DNA of 64,000 bases, taken from the NCBI RefSeq assembly GCF_007828955.1, contig NZ_VIVR01000001.1:3038001-3102000 (forward strand). Reading direction: 5' to 3'. Source of the stretch: Kitasatospora atroaurantiaca. GTDB taxonomy: Bacteria > Actinomycetota > Actinomycetes > Streptomycetales > Streptomycetaceae. A model generated the notes under the pieces. The model searched no databases. It saw nothing but the letters and a program-made list of their open reading frames with translations, and had not been told where the DNA came from. The translations under genes were made by a program, and so were the position numbers. This document shows, piece after piece, positions 10,215 to 21,554 of the stretch. The stretch's first letter is position 1. Each line of letters starts with the position of its first letter.

Positions 10215-11579
10215 TCAGCCCAGGTGGGTCCGCACGGCCTCGGCCAGCCGACCGGCGACCGCCTCGGCCTGCACCTCGTCCGCGGCCTCGACCATCACCC
10301 GCACCAGCGGCTCGGTCCCGGACTTCCGCAGCAGCACCCGCCCGGTGGAGCCCAGCTCGGCCTCCGCCTCGGCGACCGCCGCGGCAAGCTCCTCGCAGCT
10401 GTCGACCCGGCTCCTGTCGACACCCTTGACGTTGATCAGCACCTGCGGCAGCCGGGTCATCACCGCCGCCAGATCGGCCAGCGACTGCTTGGTGGCGGCC
10501 AGGCGCGCGCCGAGCATCAGACCCGTCAGCGTGCCGTCCCCGGTGGTGGCGTGGTCCAGCAGGATCACGTGCCCGGACTGCTCACCGCCCAGCGCGTAAC
10601 CGTGCTGCTTCATCTCCTCCAGCACGTACCGGTCGCCCACGGCCGTCTGCACCAAGTCGATGCCCTCGCGCTCCATGGCCAGCTTGAAGCCGAGGTTGGA
10701 CATCACGGTGGCGACGGCGGTGTTGCGGCGCAGCGTGCCGGCCTCGCGCATGGCCACGGCGAGGATGGCGATGATCTGGTCGCCGTCCACCTCGTTGCCG
10801 TCGGCGTCGGCGGCCAGGCAGCGGTCGGCGTCGCCGTCCAGGGCGATGCCCAGGTCGGCCTTGTGCTCCTTCATCGCGATGCGCAGCTTGTCCAGGTGGG
10901 TGGAGCCGACGCCGTCGTTGATGTTGAGGCCGTTCGGCTCGGCGCCCAGGGTGTAGACGACCTCGGCACCCGCCCGGGCGAAGGCCTCGGGGGCGACCCG
11001 GGCGGCCGCGCCGTGTGCGCCGTCGATGACGACCTTGACGCCGTCCAGGCGGTTCGGCAGCACCGCGATCAGGTGGGCGACGTACCTGTCGAAGCCCTCG
11101 GTGTACTGGCGGACCCGGCCGACGGCGGCGCCGGTGGGGCGCTTCCAGTCCTCGTCGCCCACGCCGTAGCGGCGGTAGTGCTCCTCGATCGCGTCCTCGA
11201 TCGCGTCGTCCAGCTTGTGGCCGCCGCGGGCGAGGAACTTGATGCCGTTGTCGGGCATCGCGTTGTGGCTGGCGGAGAGCATCACGCCGAAGTCGGCGCC
11301 GAGCGCGCCGGTGAGGTACGCCACGGCGGGCGTCGGCAGCACGCCGACCCGCAGCACGTCCACGCCCGCGCTGGCCAGACCGGCGATCACGGCCGCTTCC
11401 AGGAACTCCCCGGACGCGCGCGGATCACGGCCGACCACCGCGACCGGCCGATGCCCGTCGAAGGCCCCCGCGTCGCCGAGCACATGCGCCGCGGCCACCG
11501 AGAGGCCCAGCGCCAGTTCGGCGGTCAGGCTCTCGTTGGCCACACCGCGCACACCATCCGTACCGAAGAGTCGTCCCAC
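10215..11579 (-). CDS. glmM: Phosphoglucosamine mutase
   Basis: 454 aa. It converts GlcN-6-P to GlcN-1-P. It begins [12 protein letters not shown], the invariant GlmM N-terminus, so GTG at 11579 is chosen (GGAGG seven bases upstream); the frame extends 84 codons further without support. The phosphoserine motif SASHN has catalytic Ser104. The metal loop DGDADR and the sugar loop GEQSGH are present. It pairs functionally with glmS upstream. Confidence 0.97.
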   Translation of the reverse strand: MGRLFGTDGVRGVANESLTAELALGLSVAAAHVLGDAGAFDGHRPVAVVGRDPRASGEFLEAAVIAGLASAGVDVLRVGVLPTPAVAYLTGALGADFGVMLSASHNAMPDNGIKFLARGGHKLDDAIEDAIEEHYRRYGVGDEDWKRPTGAAVGRVRQYTEGFDRYVAHLIAVLPNRLDGVKVVIDGAHGAAARVAPEAFARAGAEVVYTLGAEPNGLNINDGVGSTHLDKLRIAMKEHKADLGIALDGDADRCLAADADGNEVDGDQIIAILAVAMREAGTLRRNTAVATVMSNLGFKLAMEREGIDLVQTAVGDRYVLEEMKQHGYALGGEQSGHVILLDHATTGDGTLTGLMLGARLAATKQSLADLAAVMTRLPQVLINVKGVDRSRVDSCEELAAAVAEAEAELGSTGRVLLRKSGTEPLVRVMVEAADEVQAEAVAGRLAEAVRTHLG

Positions 11580-11662
11580 AGCCCCATCCTCCGTCGCCAA
11601 TCCATTGGCAAATCTCTCGCGGCTCCCCGGCCTCCGCACAGGCGTAGGGGAGAGAAAGCACG

Positions 11663-11695
11663 ACGCCCCGGAGCACACGGGGTGCTCCGGGGCGT
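11663..11695 (-). terminator. rpsI terminator hairpin
   Basis: A perfect 14-bp stem (11663-11676 with 11682-11695) with a five-base loop lies 60-90 bases after the rpsI stop codon and before glmM. There is no T-tract, as usual in Streptomyces. Confidence 0.75.
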
Positions 11696-11754
11696 ACGAC
11701 TGCACCCACGGGGGTGCGAACCATCGCAGATGGTACGCCCCCCGGCGGAGGTGC

Positions 11755-12261
11755 TTAGCGCTTGCTGTACTGCGGGGCCTTACGGGCCTTCTTGAGACCG
11801 GCCTTCTTGCGCTCGACGGCACGCGCGTCACGCATCAGGAAACCGGCCTTCTTGAGGGCGGCGCGGTTGTTGTCCACGTCGGCCTCGTTCAGGGCGCGGG
11901 CCACGCCGAGGCGCAGCGCGTAGGCCTGACCGGAGACGCCGCCACCCGAGATGCGGGCGACAACGTCGTAGCGGCCGTCGAGCTCAAGGAGCTTGAACGG
12001 CTCGTTGACGGTCTGCTGGTGCACCTTGTTGGGGAAGTAGTTCTCCAGGGTGCGACCGTTGATCTTCCACTTGCCGGTGCCCGGGACGATGCGCACGCGG
12101 GCGATCGCCTCCTTGCGACGGCCGAGGCCGGCGCCGGGGATGGCCTCGCCGAAGCGGCCGGCCAGCGACTCGGTGGTGTAGGTCTCTTCCTCGGAGGTGT
12201 ACTCGACGGCGTTCTCGTCGAACTCGACCTCGAGGGTGCTCTCGATGGCAGTCTCGGCCAC
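11755..12261 (-). CDS. rpsI: 30S ribosomal protein S9
   Basis: 168 aa. Universal S9 core in the 30S head; its conserved C-terminus ([12 protein letters not shown]) reaches the P-site t[17 protein letters not shown] and [19 protein letters not shown] are signatures. The acidic N-terminal extension of about 45 residues is usual in actinomycetes. GTG start at 12261 with GAGGA upstream. It follows rplM by 49 bases. Confidence 0.98.
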   Translation of the reverse strand: MAETAIESTLEVEFDENAVEYTSEEETYTTESLAGRFGEAIPGAGLGRRKEAIARVRIVPGTGKWKINGRTLENYFPNKVHQQTVNEPFKLLELDGRYDVVARISGGGVSGQAYALRLGVARALNEADVDNNRAALKKAGFLMRDARAVERKKAGLKKARKAPQYSKR

Positions 12262-12310
12262 GGTGTTCCTCAGCTCCTGCTGTTCAGTGATGGGGTTTTG
12301 GTGGCCGGAA

Positions 12311-12754
12311 TTACTGCGCGACCTGGGTGATCTCGAACGGCACCGGCTGCTGCGCAGCGTGCGGGTGCTGGTCGCCCGAGTAGACCTTCAGCTTGGAGAG
12401 CATCTGACGGCCCAGGCTGTTCTTGGGGATCATGCCCTTGATGGCCTTCTCGACGGCCTTCTCCGGGTTCTTGTCCAGGAGGTCGTCGTAGCGGACCGAG
12501 CGGAGACCGCCCGGGAAACCGCTGTGGCGGTAGGCCATCTTCTGGGTCTTCTTGTTCCCAGACAGGTGCACCTTGTCGGCGTTGATGATGATGACGAAGT
12601 CACCAGTGTCAACGTGCGGCGCGTAGATCGCCTTGTGCTTGCCCCGGAGGAGGTTGGCGGCCTGGGAGGCCAGGCGGCCGAGCACGACGTCGGTCGCGTC
12701 GATGACGTGCCACTGACGCTGGACGTCGCCGGGCTTGGGGCTGTACGTACGCAC
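12311..12754 (-). CDS. rplM: 50S ribosomal protein L13
   Basis: 147 aa, standard length. [16 protein letters not shown] and the [10 protein letters not shown] segment identify L13, an early-assembly 23S-binding protein. GTG start at 12754 (VRTYSPKPG). First gene of the rplM-rpsI operon, with a well-formed promoter about 180 bases upstream. Confidence 0.98.
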   Translation of the reverse strand: MRTYSPKPGDVQRQWHVIDATDVVLGRLASQAANLLRGKHKAIYAPHVDTGDFVIIINADKVHLSGNKKTQKMAYRHSGFPGGLRSVRYDDLLDKNPEKAVEKAIKGMIPKNSLGRQMLSKLKVYSGDQHPHAAQQPVPFEITQVAQ

Positions 12755-12929
12755 GGTCGTAGCCTTCGCTTTTCAGTGAGTGAGTCCTGACAGGAGCACC
12801 TGGCAGAAGAGATCAGCCTGGTCCCGCTTGGACGCAATTCAAGGGGAGCCGCTGGTCATCGGCCTGGTATCTCCGGCGTACCGACCTCTCACGTGAGATG
12901 GAGCGAGCCAATACGCACAACAAGCGCCC

Positions 12930-12958
12930 AGCCTACCGGCCAGGCCGGTAGGGGTCAA
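12930..12958 (-). promoter_or_regulatory. rplM-rpsI promoter
   Basis: Minus strand: -35 TTGACC (12953-12958), 17-base spacer, -10 TAGGCT (12930-12935). The spacer is nearly all of a palindrome, CCTACCGGC-CAG-GCCGGTAGG at 12933-12953, which could also terminate the upstream ABC-F transcript. Confidence 0.75.
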
Positions 12959-12964
12959 AAACGG

Positions 12965-14623
<1,659 letters not shown>

Positions 14624-14714
14624 AGGTCGGATTTTGCTATGCCCGGCCTCCTGGGCCCAAACGGATTTCCGTACCGATTCGGTACACCCGCAAGGTGCGG
14701 TCCCGGCCATGCCC

Positions 14715-14720
14715 TAAAAT
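14715..14720 (+). promoter_or_regulatory. -10 box (TAAAAT) of a probable leaderless promoter
   Basis: TAAAAT ends eight bases before the ATG at 14729, so transcription would start within a base or two of the start codon. No clear -35 is seen. The gene lacks a Shine-Dalgarno, consistent with leaderless translation. Confidence 0.45.
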
Positions 14721-14728
14721 TCGCGCTT

Positions 14729-15760
14729 ATGAGCGATGGGTCGGCAGTCACACCTGAGTCGGGCGAGCAGCAGCCGCAGAACCCTTCTGCGATCCCTCCG
14801 CAGGCGGCAGCTCCCACTCCGCAGTTCCCCACACACACGCAGCCGCAGCAGGGCTTCGACCCGGCCGCGGGCTTCCCCCCGCAGGCCGCTGCGCCCAACC
14901 CCAGCTACGGCTACCCGCCCGCCCAGGGCGGCTACGGCTACCCCGCGGCGCAGGGTGGCTACGGCTACCCGCCGCTGGCCGCCCCGGCCGAGGAGCCGGA
15001 CTGGTACTCGCTCGCCGAGCAGAACGAGGCCTCGAGCCGCAAGCGCAAGCGGCTGCTCCTCATCGGCGGCGGTGTGCTGGCGGCGGCGGCCGTGGCGGGG
15101 ATCGTGGTCACCACGCTGATGGTGGGCGGCGACAAGACGCCCGACGCCGGCCCGTCCGCCTCGGCGAGTGCCAGTGGCAAGGCCTCGCCCTCCGCGAGCG
15201 AGACCGGGCCCGCCCCGACCACCCCGCTCGAGGTGATCAGCTCCACCCGGACGGACACCGCGAGCGTCACCCTGACCGCGCTGTTCCCGAGCCCCACGCT
15301 GAACCTGCAGGGCCGCCTCTACACCAAGATCGCCACCGATCTGGACAAGGACTGCAAGGCCGCCCCGGTCAACGGCCTGGAGCAGACCCTCCACTCGCTG
15401 GGCTGCTACAACGTCTACCGGGCGACGTACAGCAACGGCAGTGGTCTGGAGATCACCGTCGGCGTCGCGACCTTCGCCAGCGACACCAGGGCCACCAAGG
15501 CCAAGGCCGGTACCAAGGGCAACATCGCGCCGCTGGTGAAGGACACGGTCACCGCGTTCTGCCAGAACGGCGTGAAGTGTGCCACCACCCAGTCCTCCCT
15601 CGGGCGGTACGCCTATTTCACGATCGCCGGCCCGGCCGACGGCTCCGCCGTCTCCGACAAGGACAAGGCCGCGCTGGCGGCGGCCAAGGACATCTCCGGG
15701 TCGATCTACGAGAACCTGCTGGAGCGCGGCCGGACCGGCCTGGCCAAGGTCACCGGCTGA
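14729..15760 (+). CDS. Single-pass membrane protein with Pro/Gln/Gly-rich cytoplasmic N-terminus, unknown function
   Basis: 343 aa. Residues about 1-85 are Pro/Gln/Ala-rich with three GYGYP-type repeats (YGYPPAQGG, YGYPAAQGG, YGYPPLAAP). A basic KRKR is followed by one hydrophobic helix (LLLIGGGVLAAAAVAGIVVTT). A Ser/Ala linker leads to an extracytoplasmic domain with four cysteines in two sets (DLDKDCKA / LHSLGCYN; VTAFCQNGVKCATTQ), which could form disulfides. Comparable topology is common in actinobacterial envelope proteins. Divergent from the ABC-F gene, convergent with truA. Confidence 0.75.
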   Translation: MSDGSAVTPESGEQQPQNPSAIPPQAAAPTPQFPTHTQPQQGFDPAAGFPPQAAAPNPSYGYPPAQGGYGYPAAQGGYGYPPLAAPAEEPDWYSLAEQNEASSRKRKRLLLIGGGVLAAAAVAGIVVTTLMVGGDKTPDAGPSASASASGKASPSASETGPAPTTPLEVISSTRTDTASVTLTALFPSPTLNLQGRLYTKIATDLDKDCKAAPVNGLEQTLHSLGCYNVYRATYSNGSGLEITVGVATFASDTRATKAKAGTKGNIAPLVKDTVTAFCQNGVKCATTQSSLGRYAYFTIAGPADGSAVSDKDKAALAAAKDISGSIYENLLERGRTGLAKVTG

Positions 15761-15788
15761 GCCGGGCCCGGCCCGCCGGTCCCGGTGC

Positions 15789-16694
15789 TCAGCCCGCCAG
15801 GCCCGGCAGGGTGCGCATCCGGCGGGCGGCCCGGTTCCGGTCCGCGAGCTGGTCGTCGGCCGGGTAGCCGACCTCCTCCAGCGTCAGCCCGTACGGGCGG
15901 ATGACGTTGACGGCGGAGTTGCGCACCCCGCCGGCCAGCACCTCGCCGGGGAACTCCACCGGCCGGTGCCCGTCGCCGACCAGCAGCATCGCGCCGACCA
16001 GCGCGCGCACCATGTTGTGGCAGAAGGCGTCGGCGCGCACCGTCGCCACCGCCAGCGAGCCGGCCACCCCGGCCGTGTGGCTGTCGGCGGGCACCCGCTC
16101 CCAGTACAGGTCGAGCAGGGTGCGGATGGTGGTCGCGCCCTCGCGCTTCTTGCAGTACGCGGCGAAGTCGTGCTCGCCCAGCAGCAGCTTCGCGGCCTCG
16201 TTCATCTTCTCGATGTCCAGCGGCCGGTCGTGCCAGAGCACGTGCCCGCGCAGCAGCGGGTCGACCCCGCCCGGGTGGTCGGCGACCCGGTAGGCGTACC
16301 GGCGCCAGATCGCCGCGAACCGCGCGTCGAAGCCCGCCGGCGCCTCGGTCATCCGGTAGACCCGGACATCGCCCGGGAGCCGCCCGGCCAGCCGGCGCAG
16401 CAGCTTCTCCCCGTGCGCGGCCCACAGCTCGACCGGCAGGTCCACGTGCGCGACCTGACCCCGGGCGTGCACCCCGGCGTCCGTCCGGCCGGCCACCGTG
16501 AGGTCGTACGTCTGCTCGCTCCGGGTGACCACCCGCAGCGCGTCCTCGATCTCGCCCTGGACGGTACGGCGGCCGGGCTGGCGCGCCCACCCCGAGAACT
16601 CCGCGCCCTGGTACGCCAGGTCCAGCCGGATGCGGACGGTCCCGTCGGCCGGGCCCTCCTGCTGCTGCGGCGTCTGCTCGCAGTCCTTGAGCAC
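15789..16694 (-). CDS. truA: tRNA pseudouridine(38-40) synthase
   Basis: 301 aa. It isomerises uridines 38-40 in the tRNA anticodon arm. Catalytic Asp72 lies in [20 protein letters not shown]-like and [14 protein letters not shown] segments are TruA hallmarks. GTG start at 16694 has GGGAG five bases upstream. It ends the alpha operon (…rpoA-rplQ-truA), separated from rplQ by a hairpin. Confidence 0.96.
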   Translation of the reverse strand: MLKDCEQTPQQQEGPADGTVRIRLDLAYQGAEFSGWARQPGRRTVQGEIEDALRVVTRSEQTYDLTVAGRTDAGVHARGQVAHVDLPVELWAAHGEKLLRRLAGRLPGDVRVYRMTEAPAGFDARFAAIWRRYAYRVADHPGGVDPLLRGHVLWHDRPLDIEKMNEAAKLLLGEHDFAAYCKKREGATTIRTLLDLYWERVPADSHTAGVAGSLAVATVRADAFCHNMVRALVGAMLLVGDGHRPVEFPGEVLAGGVRNSAVNVIRPYGLTLEEVGYPADDQLADRNRAARRMRTLPGLAG

Positions 16695-16715
16695 AACTAC
16701 TCCCAGTAGAAGGAA

Positions 16716-16751
16716 CGGGCCCGCTCCCCCATCACTGGGAAAGCGGGCCCG
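16716..16751 (-). terminator. Hairpin between rplQ and truA
   Basis: CGGGCCCGCT (16716-16725) pairs with AGCGGGCCCG (16742-16751). It probably terminates or attenuates alpha-operon transcription before truA. Confidence 0.6.
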
Positions 16752-16769
16752 AACTCACACCCAAAGGTG

Positions 16770-17234
16770 TCAGGCGGTCTCGGCCTCGGTGGCCTCGACG
16801 GTGGTGGCCTCGTCGGCCTCCTTGACGGCGCGCTTGGTGGCAGCCTCGGCCTCGCCGACGGCGGTCTGCGCGACGGTCAGGGCCTCGACCAGCTCGATCA
16901 CGGCCATCGGCGCGTTGTCGCCGCGGCGACCGCCGATCTTCGTGATGCGGGTGTAACCACCCGGACGGTTCTCGTAGCGCGGCGCGATCTCGGTGAAGAG
17001 GGTGTGCAGCACAGACACGTCGGTGATCGTCTTGCGGACGATGCGACGGTTGTGGATGTCGCCCTTCTTGGCCTTGGTGATCAGCTTCTCCGCCAGCGGG
17101 CGCAGGCGGCGAGCCTTGGCCTCCGTGGTGGTGATGCGGCCGTACTGGAACAGCTCACGGGCCAGACCGGCGAGCAGCAGGGGCTCGTGGTGCGGGCCGC
17201 CGCCGAGGCGGGCACCCTTGGTGGGACGCGGCAT
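16770..17234 (-). CDS. rplQ: 50S ribosomal protein L17
   Basis: 154 aa. [17 protein letters not shown] and [20 protein letters not shown] identify L17. The C-terminal 40 residues are an acidic Ala/Glu/Thr tail typical of actinobacterial L17 and absent from E. coli. It lies 124 bases downstream of rpoA; the gap holds a 24-base palindrome. Confidence 0.97.
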   Translation of the reverse strand: MPRPTKGARLGGGPHHEPLLLAGLARELFQYGRITTTEAKARRLRPLAEKLITKAKKGDIHNRRIVRKTITDVSVLHTLFTEIAPRYENRPGGYTRITKIGGRRGDNAPMAVIELVEALTVAQTAVGEAEAATKRAVKEADEATTVEATEAETA

Positions 17235-17326
17235 GGATTAACTCCTTGAATCTCCGACTACGGCCGTACCAGGTACCGCAGCGGGCGTACGGGCACTGTT
17301 GCCCGGACGGCTTTCTTGCATCGAAC

Positions 17327-17350
17327 GGGGGCGGCCCCGGGGCCGCCCCC
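17327..17350. repeat. 24-base perfect palindrome between rpoA and rplQ
   Basis: GGGGGCGGCCCC followed by its reverse complement, with no loop bases. In RNA this folds as about ten G-C pairs with a four-base loop. It could attenuate rplQ relative to rpoA or protect the rpoA 3' end. Confidence 0.6.
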
Positions 17351-17358
17351 ATCCAAAA

Positions 17359-18381
17359 TCAGTACTGCTCGGTCTCCGCGTAACCCGCGTCGTCCAGGTC
17401 GTCGGCGCCGAAGGCGTCGGCGGCAGCGGTCGGGTCGAATCCGGGCGGGCTGTCCTTGAGGGCCAGGCCCATGCCGGCCAGCTTCGCCTTGACCTCGTCG
17501 ATCGACTTCGCACCGAAGTTGCGGATGTCGAGCAGGTCGGCCTCGGAGCGGGCCACGAGCTCACCCACGGTGTGGATGCCCTCGCGCTTGAGGCAGTTGT
17601 AGGACCGAACGGTGAGCTCGAGCTCCTCGATCGGCAGCGCCAGGTCGGCGGCCAGGGCGGCGTCCGTCGGGGACGGGCCCATGTCGATGCCCTCGGCGTC
17701 GATGTTCAGCTCGCGGGCGAGACCGAACAGCTCCACCAGGGTCTTACCGGCCGAGGCCATGGCGTCACGGGGGCGCATGGCGGGCTTGGTCTCGACGTCG
17801 ACGATCAGCTTGTCGAAGTCGGTCCGCTGCTCGACACGGGTGGCCTCGACCTTGTAGGTGACCTTCAGCACGGGGCTGTAGATCGAGTCGACCGGGATGC
17901 GGCCGATCTCCTGGCCGGAAGCCTTGTTCTGCACGGCGGAGACGTAGCCGCGACCGCGCTCGACGGTCAGCTCCATCTCCAGCTTGCCCTTGCCGTTGAG
18001 CGTGGCGAGAACCAGCTCGGGGTTGTGCACCTCGACACCGGCCGGGGGCGCGATGTCGGCGGCGGTGACGACACCCGGGCCCTGCTTGCGCAGGTACATC
18101 ACGACCGGCTCGTCGTGCTCCGAGGAGACGACCAGCTGCTTGATGTTGAGGATGAGGTCGGTGACGTCCTCCTTGACGCCCGGCACGGTGGTGAACTCGT
18201 GCAGGACACCGTCGATCCGGATGCTGGTGACAGCAGCGCCGGGGATCGACGAGAGGAGCGTACGGCGGAGAGAGTTGCCGAGGGTGTAGCCGAAGCCCGG
18301 CTCGAGCGGCTCGATCACGAACCGCGAGCGGAACTCGTCTACGACCTCTTCGGTCAGCGAGGGGCGCTGAGCGATCAGCAT
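17359..18381 (-). CDS. rpoA: DNA-directed RNA polymerase alpha subunit
   Basis: 340 aa, the Streptomyces length. [12 protein letters not shown] is the conserved start, so ATG at 18381 is used. N-terminal dimerisation domain with [22 protein letters not shown]. Flexible linker near 230-250. C-terminal DNA/activator-binding domain ([36 protein letters not shown]). Acidic tail. Central gene of the alpha operon. Confidence 0.98.
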   Translation of the reverse strand: MLIAQRPSLTEEVVDEFRSRFVIEPLEPGFGYTLGNSLRRTLLSSIPGAAVTSIRIDGVLHEFTTVPGVKEDVTDLILNIKQLVVSSEHDEPVVMYLRKQGPGVVTAADIAPPAGVEVHNPELVLATLNGKGKLEMELTVERGRGYVSAVQNKASGQEIGRIPVDSIYSPVLKVTYKVEATRVEQRTDFDKLIVDVETKPAMRPRDAMASAGKTLVELFGLARELNIDAEGIDMGPSPTDAALAADLALPIEELELTVRSYNCLKREGIHTVGELVARSEADLLDIRNFGAKSIDEVKAKLAGMGLALKDSPPGFDPTAAADAFGADDLDDAGYAETEQY

Positions 18382-18509
18382 GTTTTCAGATCCTCCAGTT
18401 GTCTTCGGCACCCACTATTTGATGCCGAACAGAACCAGCGTACGGGGTCCTGAACAGAACAGGACCCCGTACGCGGTTTAAAGCAACACCCATGCCCGAA
18501 GGCGCTGCG

Positions 18510-18917
18510 TCAGACGCGGCGGCGCTTCGGCGGACGGCAGCCGTTGTGCGGGGTGGGGGTGACGTCCTGGATCGAGCCGACCTCGAGGCCGGTGGCCTGG
18601 AGCGAACGGATCGCGGTCTCGCGGCCGGAGCCCGGACCCTTCACGAAGACGTCGACCTTGCGCATGCCGTGCTCCTGCGCGCGGCGAGCGGCAGCCTCGG
18701 CGGCCATCTGCGCGGCGAACGGGGTGGACTTGCGCGAGCCCTTGAAGCCGACGTGGCCGGCGGAGGCCCAGGAGATCACGTTGCCCGAGGGGTCGGTGAT
18801 CGAAACGATCGTGTTGTTGAACGTGCTCTTGATGTGGGCGTGCCCGTGAGCGACGTTCTTCTTCTCCTTGCGGCGCACCTTCTTGGCGCCGGCAGCCTGA
18901 CGACCCTTGGGGGGCAT
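18510..18917 (-). CDS. rpsK: 30S ribosomal protein S11
   Basis: 135 aa. [19 protein letters not shown] and the C-terminal [13 protein letters not shown] are S11 signatures; it lines the mRNA exit channel. Lies 73 bases downstream of rpsM and 128 bases upstream of rpoA. Confidence 0.98.
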   Translation of the reverse strand: MPPKGRQAAGAKKVRRKEKKNVAHGHAHIKSTFNNTIVSITDPSGNVISWASAGHVGFKGSRKSTPFAAQMAAEAAARRAQEHGMRKVDVFVKGPGSGRETAIRSLQATGLEVGSIQDVTPTPHNGCRPPKRRRV

Positions 18918-18990
18918 AAGTCTGTTTCTCCTACTGAGGTGGTCGGTCCGCTAACCCGCGGGCCGGAGGGATGTCCGGTTAACGGGCGGA

Positions 18991-19371
18991 CTACTTCTTG
19001 CCCGGCTTCTTCTTGCCGGCAATCGCGCGACGCGGGCCCTTACGGGTACGCGCGTTGGTGTGGGTGCGCTGACCGCGGACCGGCAGGCCGCGGCGGTGAC
19101 GCAGACCCTCGTAGCAGCCGATCTCGACCTTGCGGCGGATGTCGGCGGCAACCTCACGGCGGAGGTCACCCTCGACCGTGTAGTTGGCGTCGATCCACTG
19201 GGCGAGCTTGACGAGGTCGTCCTCGGAGATGTCGCGAACGCGGATGTCGGGGTTCACGCCCGTCTCGGCCAGCGACTGCTGGGCGCGGGTACGGCCGATG
19301 CCGTAGACGTACGTGAGGGCGATCTCGATCCGCTTCTCGCGGGGGAGATCAACGCCGGCGAGGCGTGCCAT
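18991..19371 (-). CDS. rpsM: 30S ribosomal protein S13
   Basis: 126 aa. [19 protein letters not shown] and [15 protein letters not shown] are diagnostic of S13, a 30S-head protein contacting P-site tRNA and the B1 bridges. The Lys-rich tail is normal. Follows rpmJ by 175 bases. Confidence 0.98.
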   Translation of the reverse strand: MARLAGVDLPREKRIEIALTYVYGIGRTRAQQSLAETGVNPDIRVRDISEDDLVKLAQWIDANYTVEGDLRREVAADIRRKVEIGCYEGLRHRRGLPVRGQRTHTNARTRKGPRRAIAGKKKPGKK

Positions 19372-19546
19372 TCATGGCTCCTGTGTTTCTTCAGAGGTCT
19401 TACGTGCCGCCTACTCCTTCGCCTCTCGACGATGGAGCCCCGGCCTCTGACCGGGGGTGGCAGTCCGTCCTGCGAGGGACGGATCGGGCAGCCCGCTTAT
19501 GACGTTTTTCGCGTCGCGCGAAGTACTACGAGAAATGCGGGGAGGA

Positions 19547-19660
19547 TCAGCCCTGGCGCTGCTTGTGGCGCAGGTTGTCGCAGATCACCATGACCCGGCC
19601 GTGGCGGCGGATCACCTTGCACTTGTCGCAGATCTTCTTGACGCTCGGCTTGACCTTCAT
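19547..19660 (-). CDS. rpmJ: 50S ribosomal protein L36
   Basis: 37 aa. It reads [19 protein letters not shown] and ends [11 protein letters not shown]. The zinc-binding CxxC...C...H set (C11, C14, C27, H32) makes this the zinc-containing (C+) L36. ATG at 19660, TGA at 19547-19549, 34 bases after infA. Confidence 0.97.
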   Translation of the reverse strand: MKVKPSVKKICDKCKVIRRHGRVMVICDNLRHKQRQG

Positions 19661-19694
19661 GTTCAGGTTCTCCGGGTCTAGATCTGACGTTTGC

Positions 19695-19916
19695 TTACTT
19701 GTAGCGGTAGACGATCCGGCCGCGCGTCAGGTCGTAGGGGCTGAGCTCCACAACGACCCGGTCGTCCGGGAGGATACGGATGTAGTGCATCCGCATCTTG
19801 CCGCTGATGTGCGCGAGGACCTTGTGACCGTTCTGCAGCTCAACCTTGAACATGGCGTTCGGGAGAGACTCGATCACGGTGCCCTCGATCTCAATGGCGC
19901 CTTGCTTCTTTGCCAT
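19695..19916 (-). CDS. infA: Translation initiation factor IF-1
   Basis: 73 aa S1-like OB fold that binds the 30S A site. [14 protein letters not shown] and the C-terminal RGRIVYRYK are standard. ATG at 19916; the frame extends 15 codons further without support. First gene of the infA-rpmJ-rpsM-rpsK-rpoA-rplQ block. Confidence 0.98.
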   Translation of the reverse strand: MAKKQGAIEIEGTVIESLPNAMFKVELQNGHKVLAHISGKMRMHYIRILPDDRVVVELSPYDLTRGRIVYRYK

Positions 19917-20004
19917 GAACTGCGAGATCCACCTTCCGGGACCGGCTACCGTATGCGGCACGCTCGTGCGAACCTGGGTTCACCCCGACCCCGAGGGGAA
20001 GAGG

Positions 20005-20020
20005 GCGTGCGAAAGCACGC
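20005..20020. repeat. Small hairpin upstream of infA
   Basis: GCGTGC-GAAA-GCACGC on the plus strand lies in the 154-base gap between mscL and infA. It may act as an mscL terminator or an infA leader structure. A TACGAT -10-like hexamer lies about 40 bases upstream of it on the minus strand. Confidence 0.4.
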
Positions 20021-20070
20021 TACGAGTGAGCCGACGGTCCATCGTACGCCACCGGGCCCGCTAACAGAAA

Positions 20071-20487
20071 TCAGCGCACGGCCAGCGGCGCGACCTCGGC
20101 GGTGCAGGCCGAGCAGCGGCGGGCGGCCTCGGGGATCTCGGTGAGGCACTCGGGGCAGGGACGCTTCGCGACCTTGGGCTTCTTCGGCAGGTAGCGGGCG
20201 CTGGCCTTGGTGACCGGCAGCACCACGCAGAAGTACAGCACCGCGGCGGTCATGATGAACGCGATCAGCACGTTCAGGAACTGACCGTAGGGGAAGACGA
20301 CCCCGCCGACCTCGAAGTGGTACTTGCTGAAGTCGCCGGCCGCGCCGACCACCACGCCGACCAGCGGGGTGAGGAAGGCCGACACGAAGCCGGTCACCAC
20401 CGCGGTGAAAGCCGCACCGATGACGACACCGACCGCCATGTCGATGACGTTGCCGCGCATCATGAAGTCCCGGAAGCCCTTGAGCAC
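20071..20487 (-). CDS. mscL: Large-conductance mechanosensitive channel MscL
   Basis: 138 aa from GTG at 20487, chosen because VLKGFRDFMMRGNVIDMA matches the MscL N-terminus and GGGGAG lies four bases upstream. TM1 is about 15-40 (VGVVIGAAFTAVVTGFVSAFLTPL), TM2 about 66-90 (NVLIAFIMTAAVLYFCVVLPV). It opens under membrane tension to release solutes in hypo-osmotic shock. The C-terminal tail has a zinc-ribbon-like pair of CxxC motifs (CPEC...CSAC), an addition to the minimal channel. Placement between map and infA interrupts an otherwise ribosomal block; a strong terminator precedes it. Confidence 0.95.
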   Translation of the reverse strand: MLKGFRDFMMRGNVIDMAVGVVIGAAFTAVVTGFVSAFLTPLVGVVVGAAGDFSKYHFEVGGVVFPYGQFLNVLIAFIMTAAVLYFCVVLPVTKASARYLPKKPKVAKRPCPECLTEIPEAARRCSACTAEVAPLAVR

Positions 20488-20537
20488 TGCTCTCCCCTTT
20501 GGTCCTGTACGTCTGTGAGTCACTAAAAATAGGACAA

Positions 20538-20568
20538 AGGGCCTGGAGGAAGAAATCCTCCAGGCCCT
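20538..20568 (-). terminator. Terminator after map
   Basis: A 13-bp perfect stem (20538-20550 with 20556-20568) with a five-base loop, followed on the minus strand by a T-rich run (CCTATTTTTAG). It ends the secY-adk-map transcript before mscL. Confidence 0.8.
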
Positions 20569-20581
20569 GACGAGGCGTCAA

Positions 20582-21421
20582 TCAGGCCAGCGGGTCCGGT
20601 GCCGCCGTCACGCCGAGGGCCGCCAGCGCGGCCTTGCCGCCGTCGAAGGCGGTCAGCACCAGCGGGCCCTGCTCGGTGATGGCCACCGAGTGCTCCCAGT
20701 GCGCGGCCCAGGTCCCGTCATTGGTGACGACCGTCCAGTCGTCCTCCAGGACCGTGGTGTGCGGCGTGCCGAGCGAGACCATGGGCTCGATGGCCAGCAC
20801 GGTGCCGGGGACGAGCTTGGGGCCCTTGCCGCGCCCGCGCTCCACGTAGTTCAGCACGTGCGGCTCCATGTGCATCGCGGTGCCGATGCCGTGGCCGCCG
20901 TAGCCCTCGGTGATGCCCCACTTGCCCTTCGGGGGAAGCGGCTGGCGGCGGATGAAGCCCTCGATCGCCTTGGAGACCTCGACCAGGCGGTTGTTCTTCT
21001 TCATCTGGGCGATACCGGCCCACATCGAGCCCTCGGTGACCTGGCTGAGCATCGCGACCTCGGGCCGCACCTCACCGACCGGGACGCTGATGGCGGCGTC
21101 GCCGTGCCAGCCGTCCACGATCGCGCCGCAGTCGATGGAGATCAGGTCGCCCTCCATCAGCCGCCGGTCGCCGGGGATGCCGTGCACGACCTCGTTGTTG
21201 ACCGAGGCGCAGATCACACCGGGGAACCAGAGGCCGCCGTGGTGGGCGCGGAAGTTGGAGGTGGCGCCGTGGTCGGCGATGACCTTCGCCGCGATGTCGT
21301 TGAGCTCCTGGGTGGTCACCCCCGGGGCCACTGCCTCCCGGCAGGCCTTGAGCGCCTCGGCGACGACCAGGCCGGCCGCCCGCATCTTCGCGATCTGCTC
21401 GGGGGTCTTGATCTCCACCAT
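20582..21421 (-). CDS. map: Methionine aminopeptidase, type I
   Basis: 279 aa. It removes initiator methionine from nascent proteins. The metal site is built from SIDCGAIVDGWHGDAA (Asp pair), GHGIGTAMHMEP (His) and AIEPMVSLG (Glu). ATG at 21421 (MVEIKTPEQI) with GGAAGG upstream. It follows adk by 133 bases and closes the secY-adk-map unit at a strong terminator. Confidence 0.97.
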   Translation of the reverse strand: MVEIKTPEQIAKMRAAGLVVAEALKACREAVAPGVTTQELNDIAAKVIADHGATSNFRAHHGGLWFPGVICASVNNEVVHGIPGDRRLMEGDLISIDCGAIVDGWHGDAAISVPVGEVRPEVAMLSQVTEGSMWAGIAQMKKNNRLVEVSKAIEGFIRRQPLPPKGKWGITEGYGGHGIGTAMHMEPHVLNYVERGRGKGPKLVPGTVLAIEPMVSLGTPHTTVLEDDWTVVTNDGTWAAHWEHSVAITEQGPLVLTAFDGGKAALAALGVTAAPDPLA

Positions 21422-21554
21422 CTGGTCACGCCTTCCACTGTTGTCCGCACGCCCGGTCCTTGCCGGGCGGCCGTGCACTCATACCACCGTACGACGCCGT
21501 ACGGCCGCGGTGCCCCGAGCGGGGGCTCCGCGGCCGTACGGCACTGCCTGAGAC

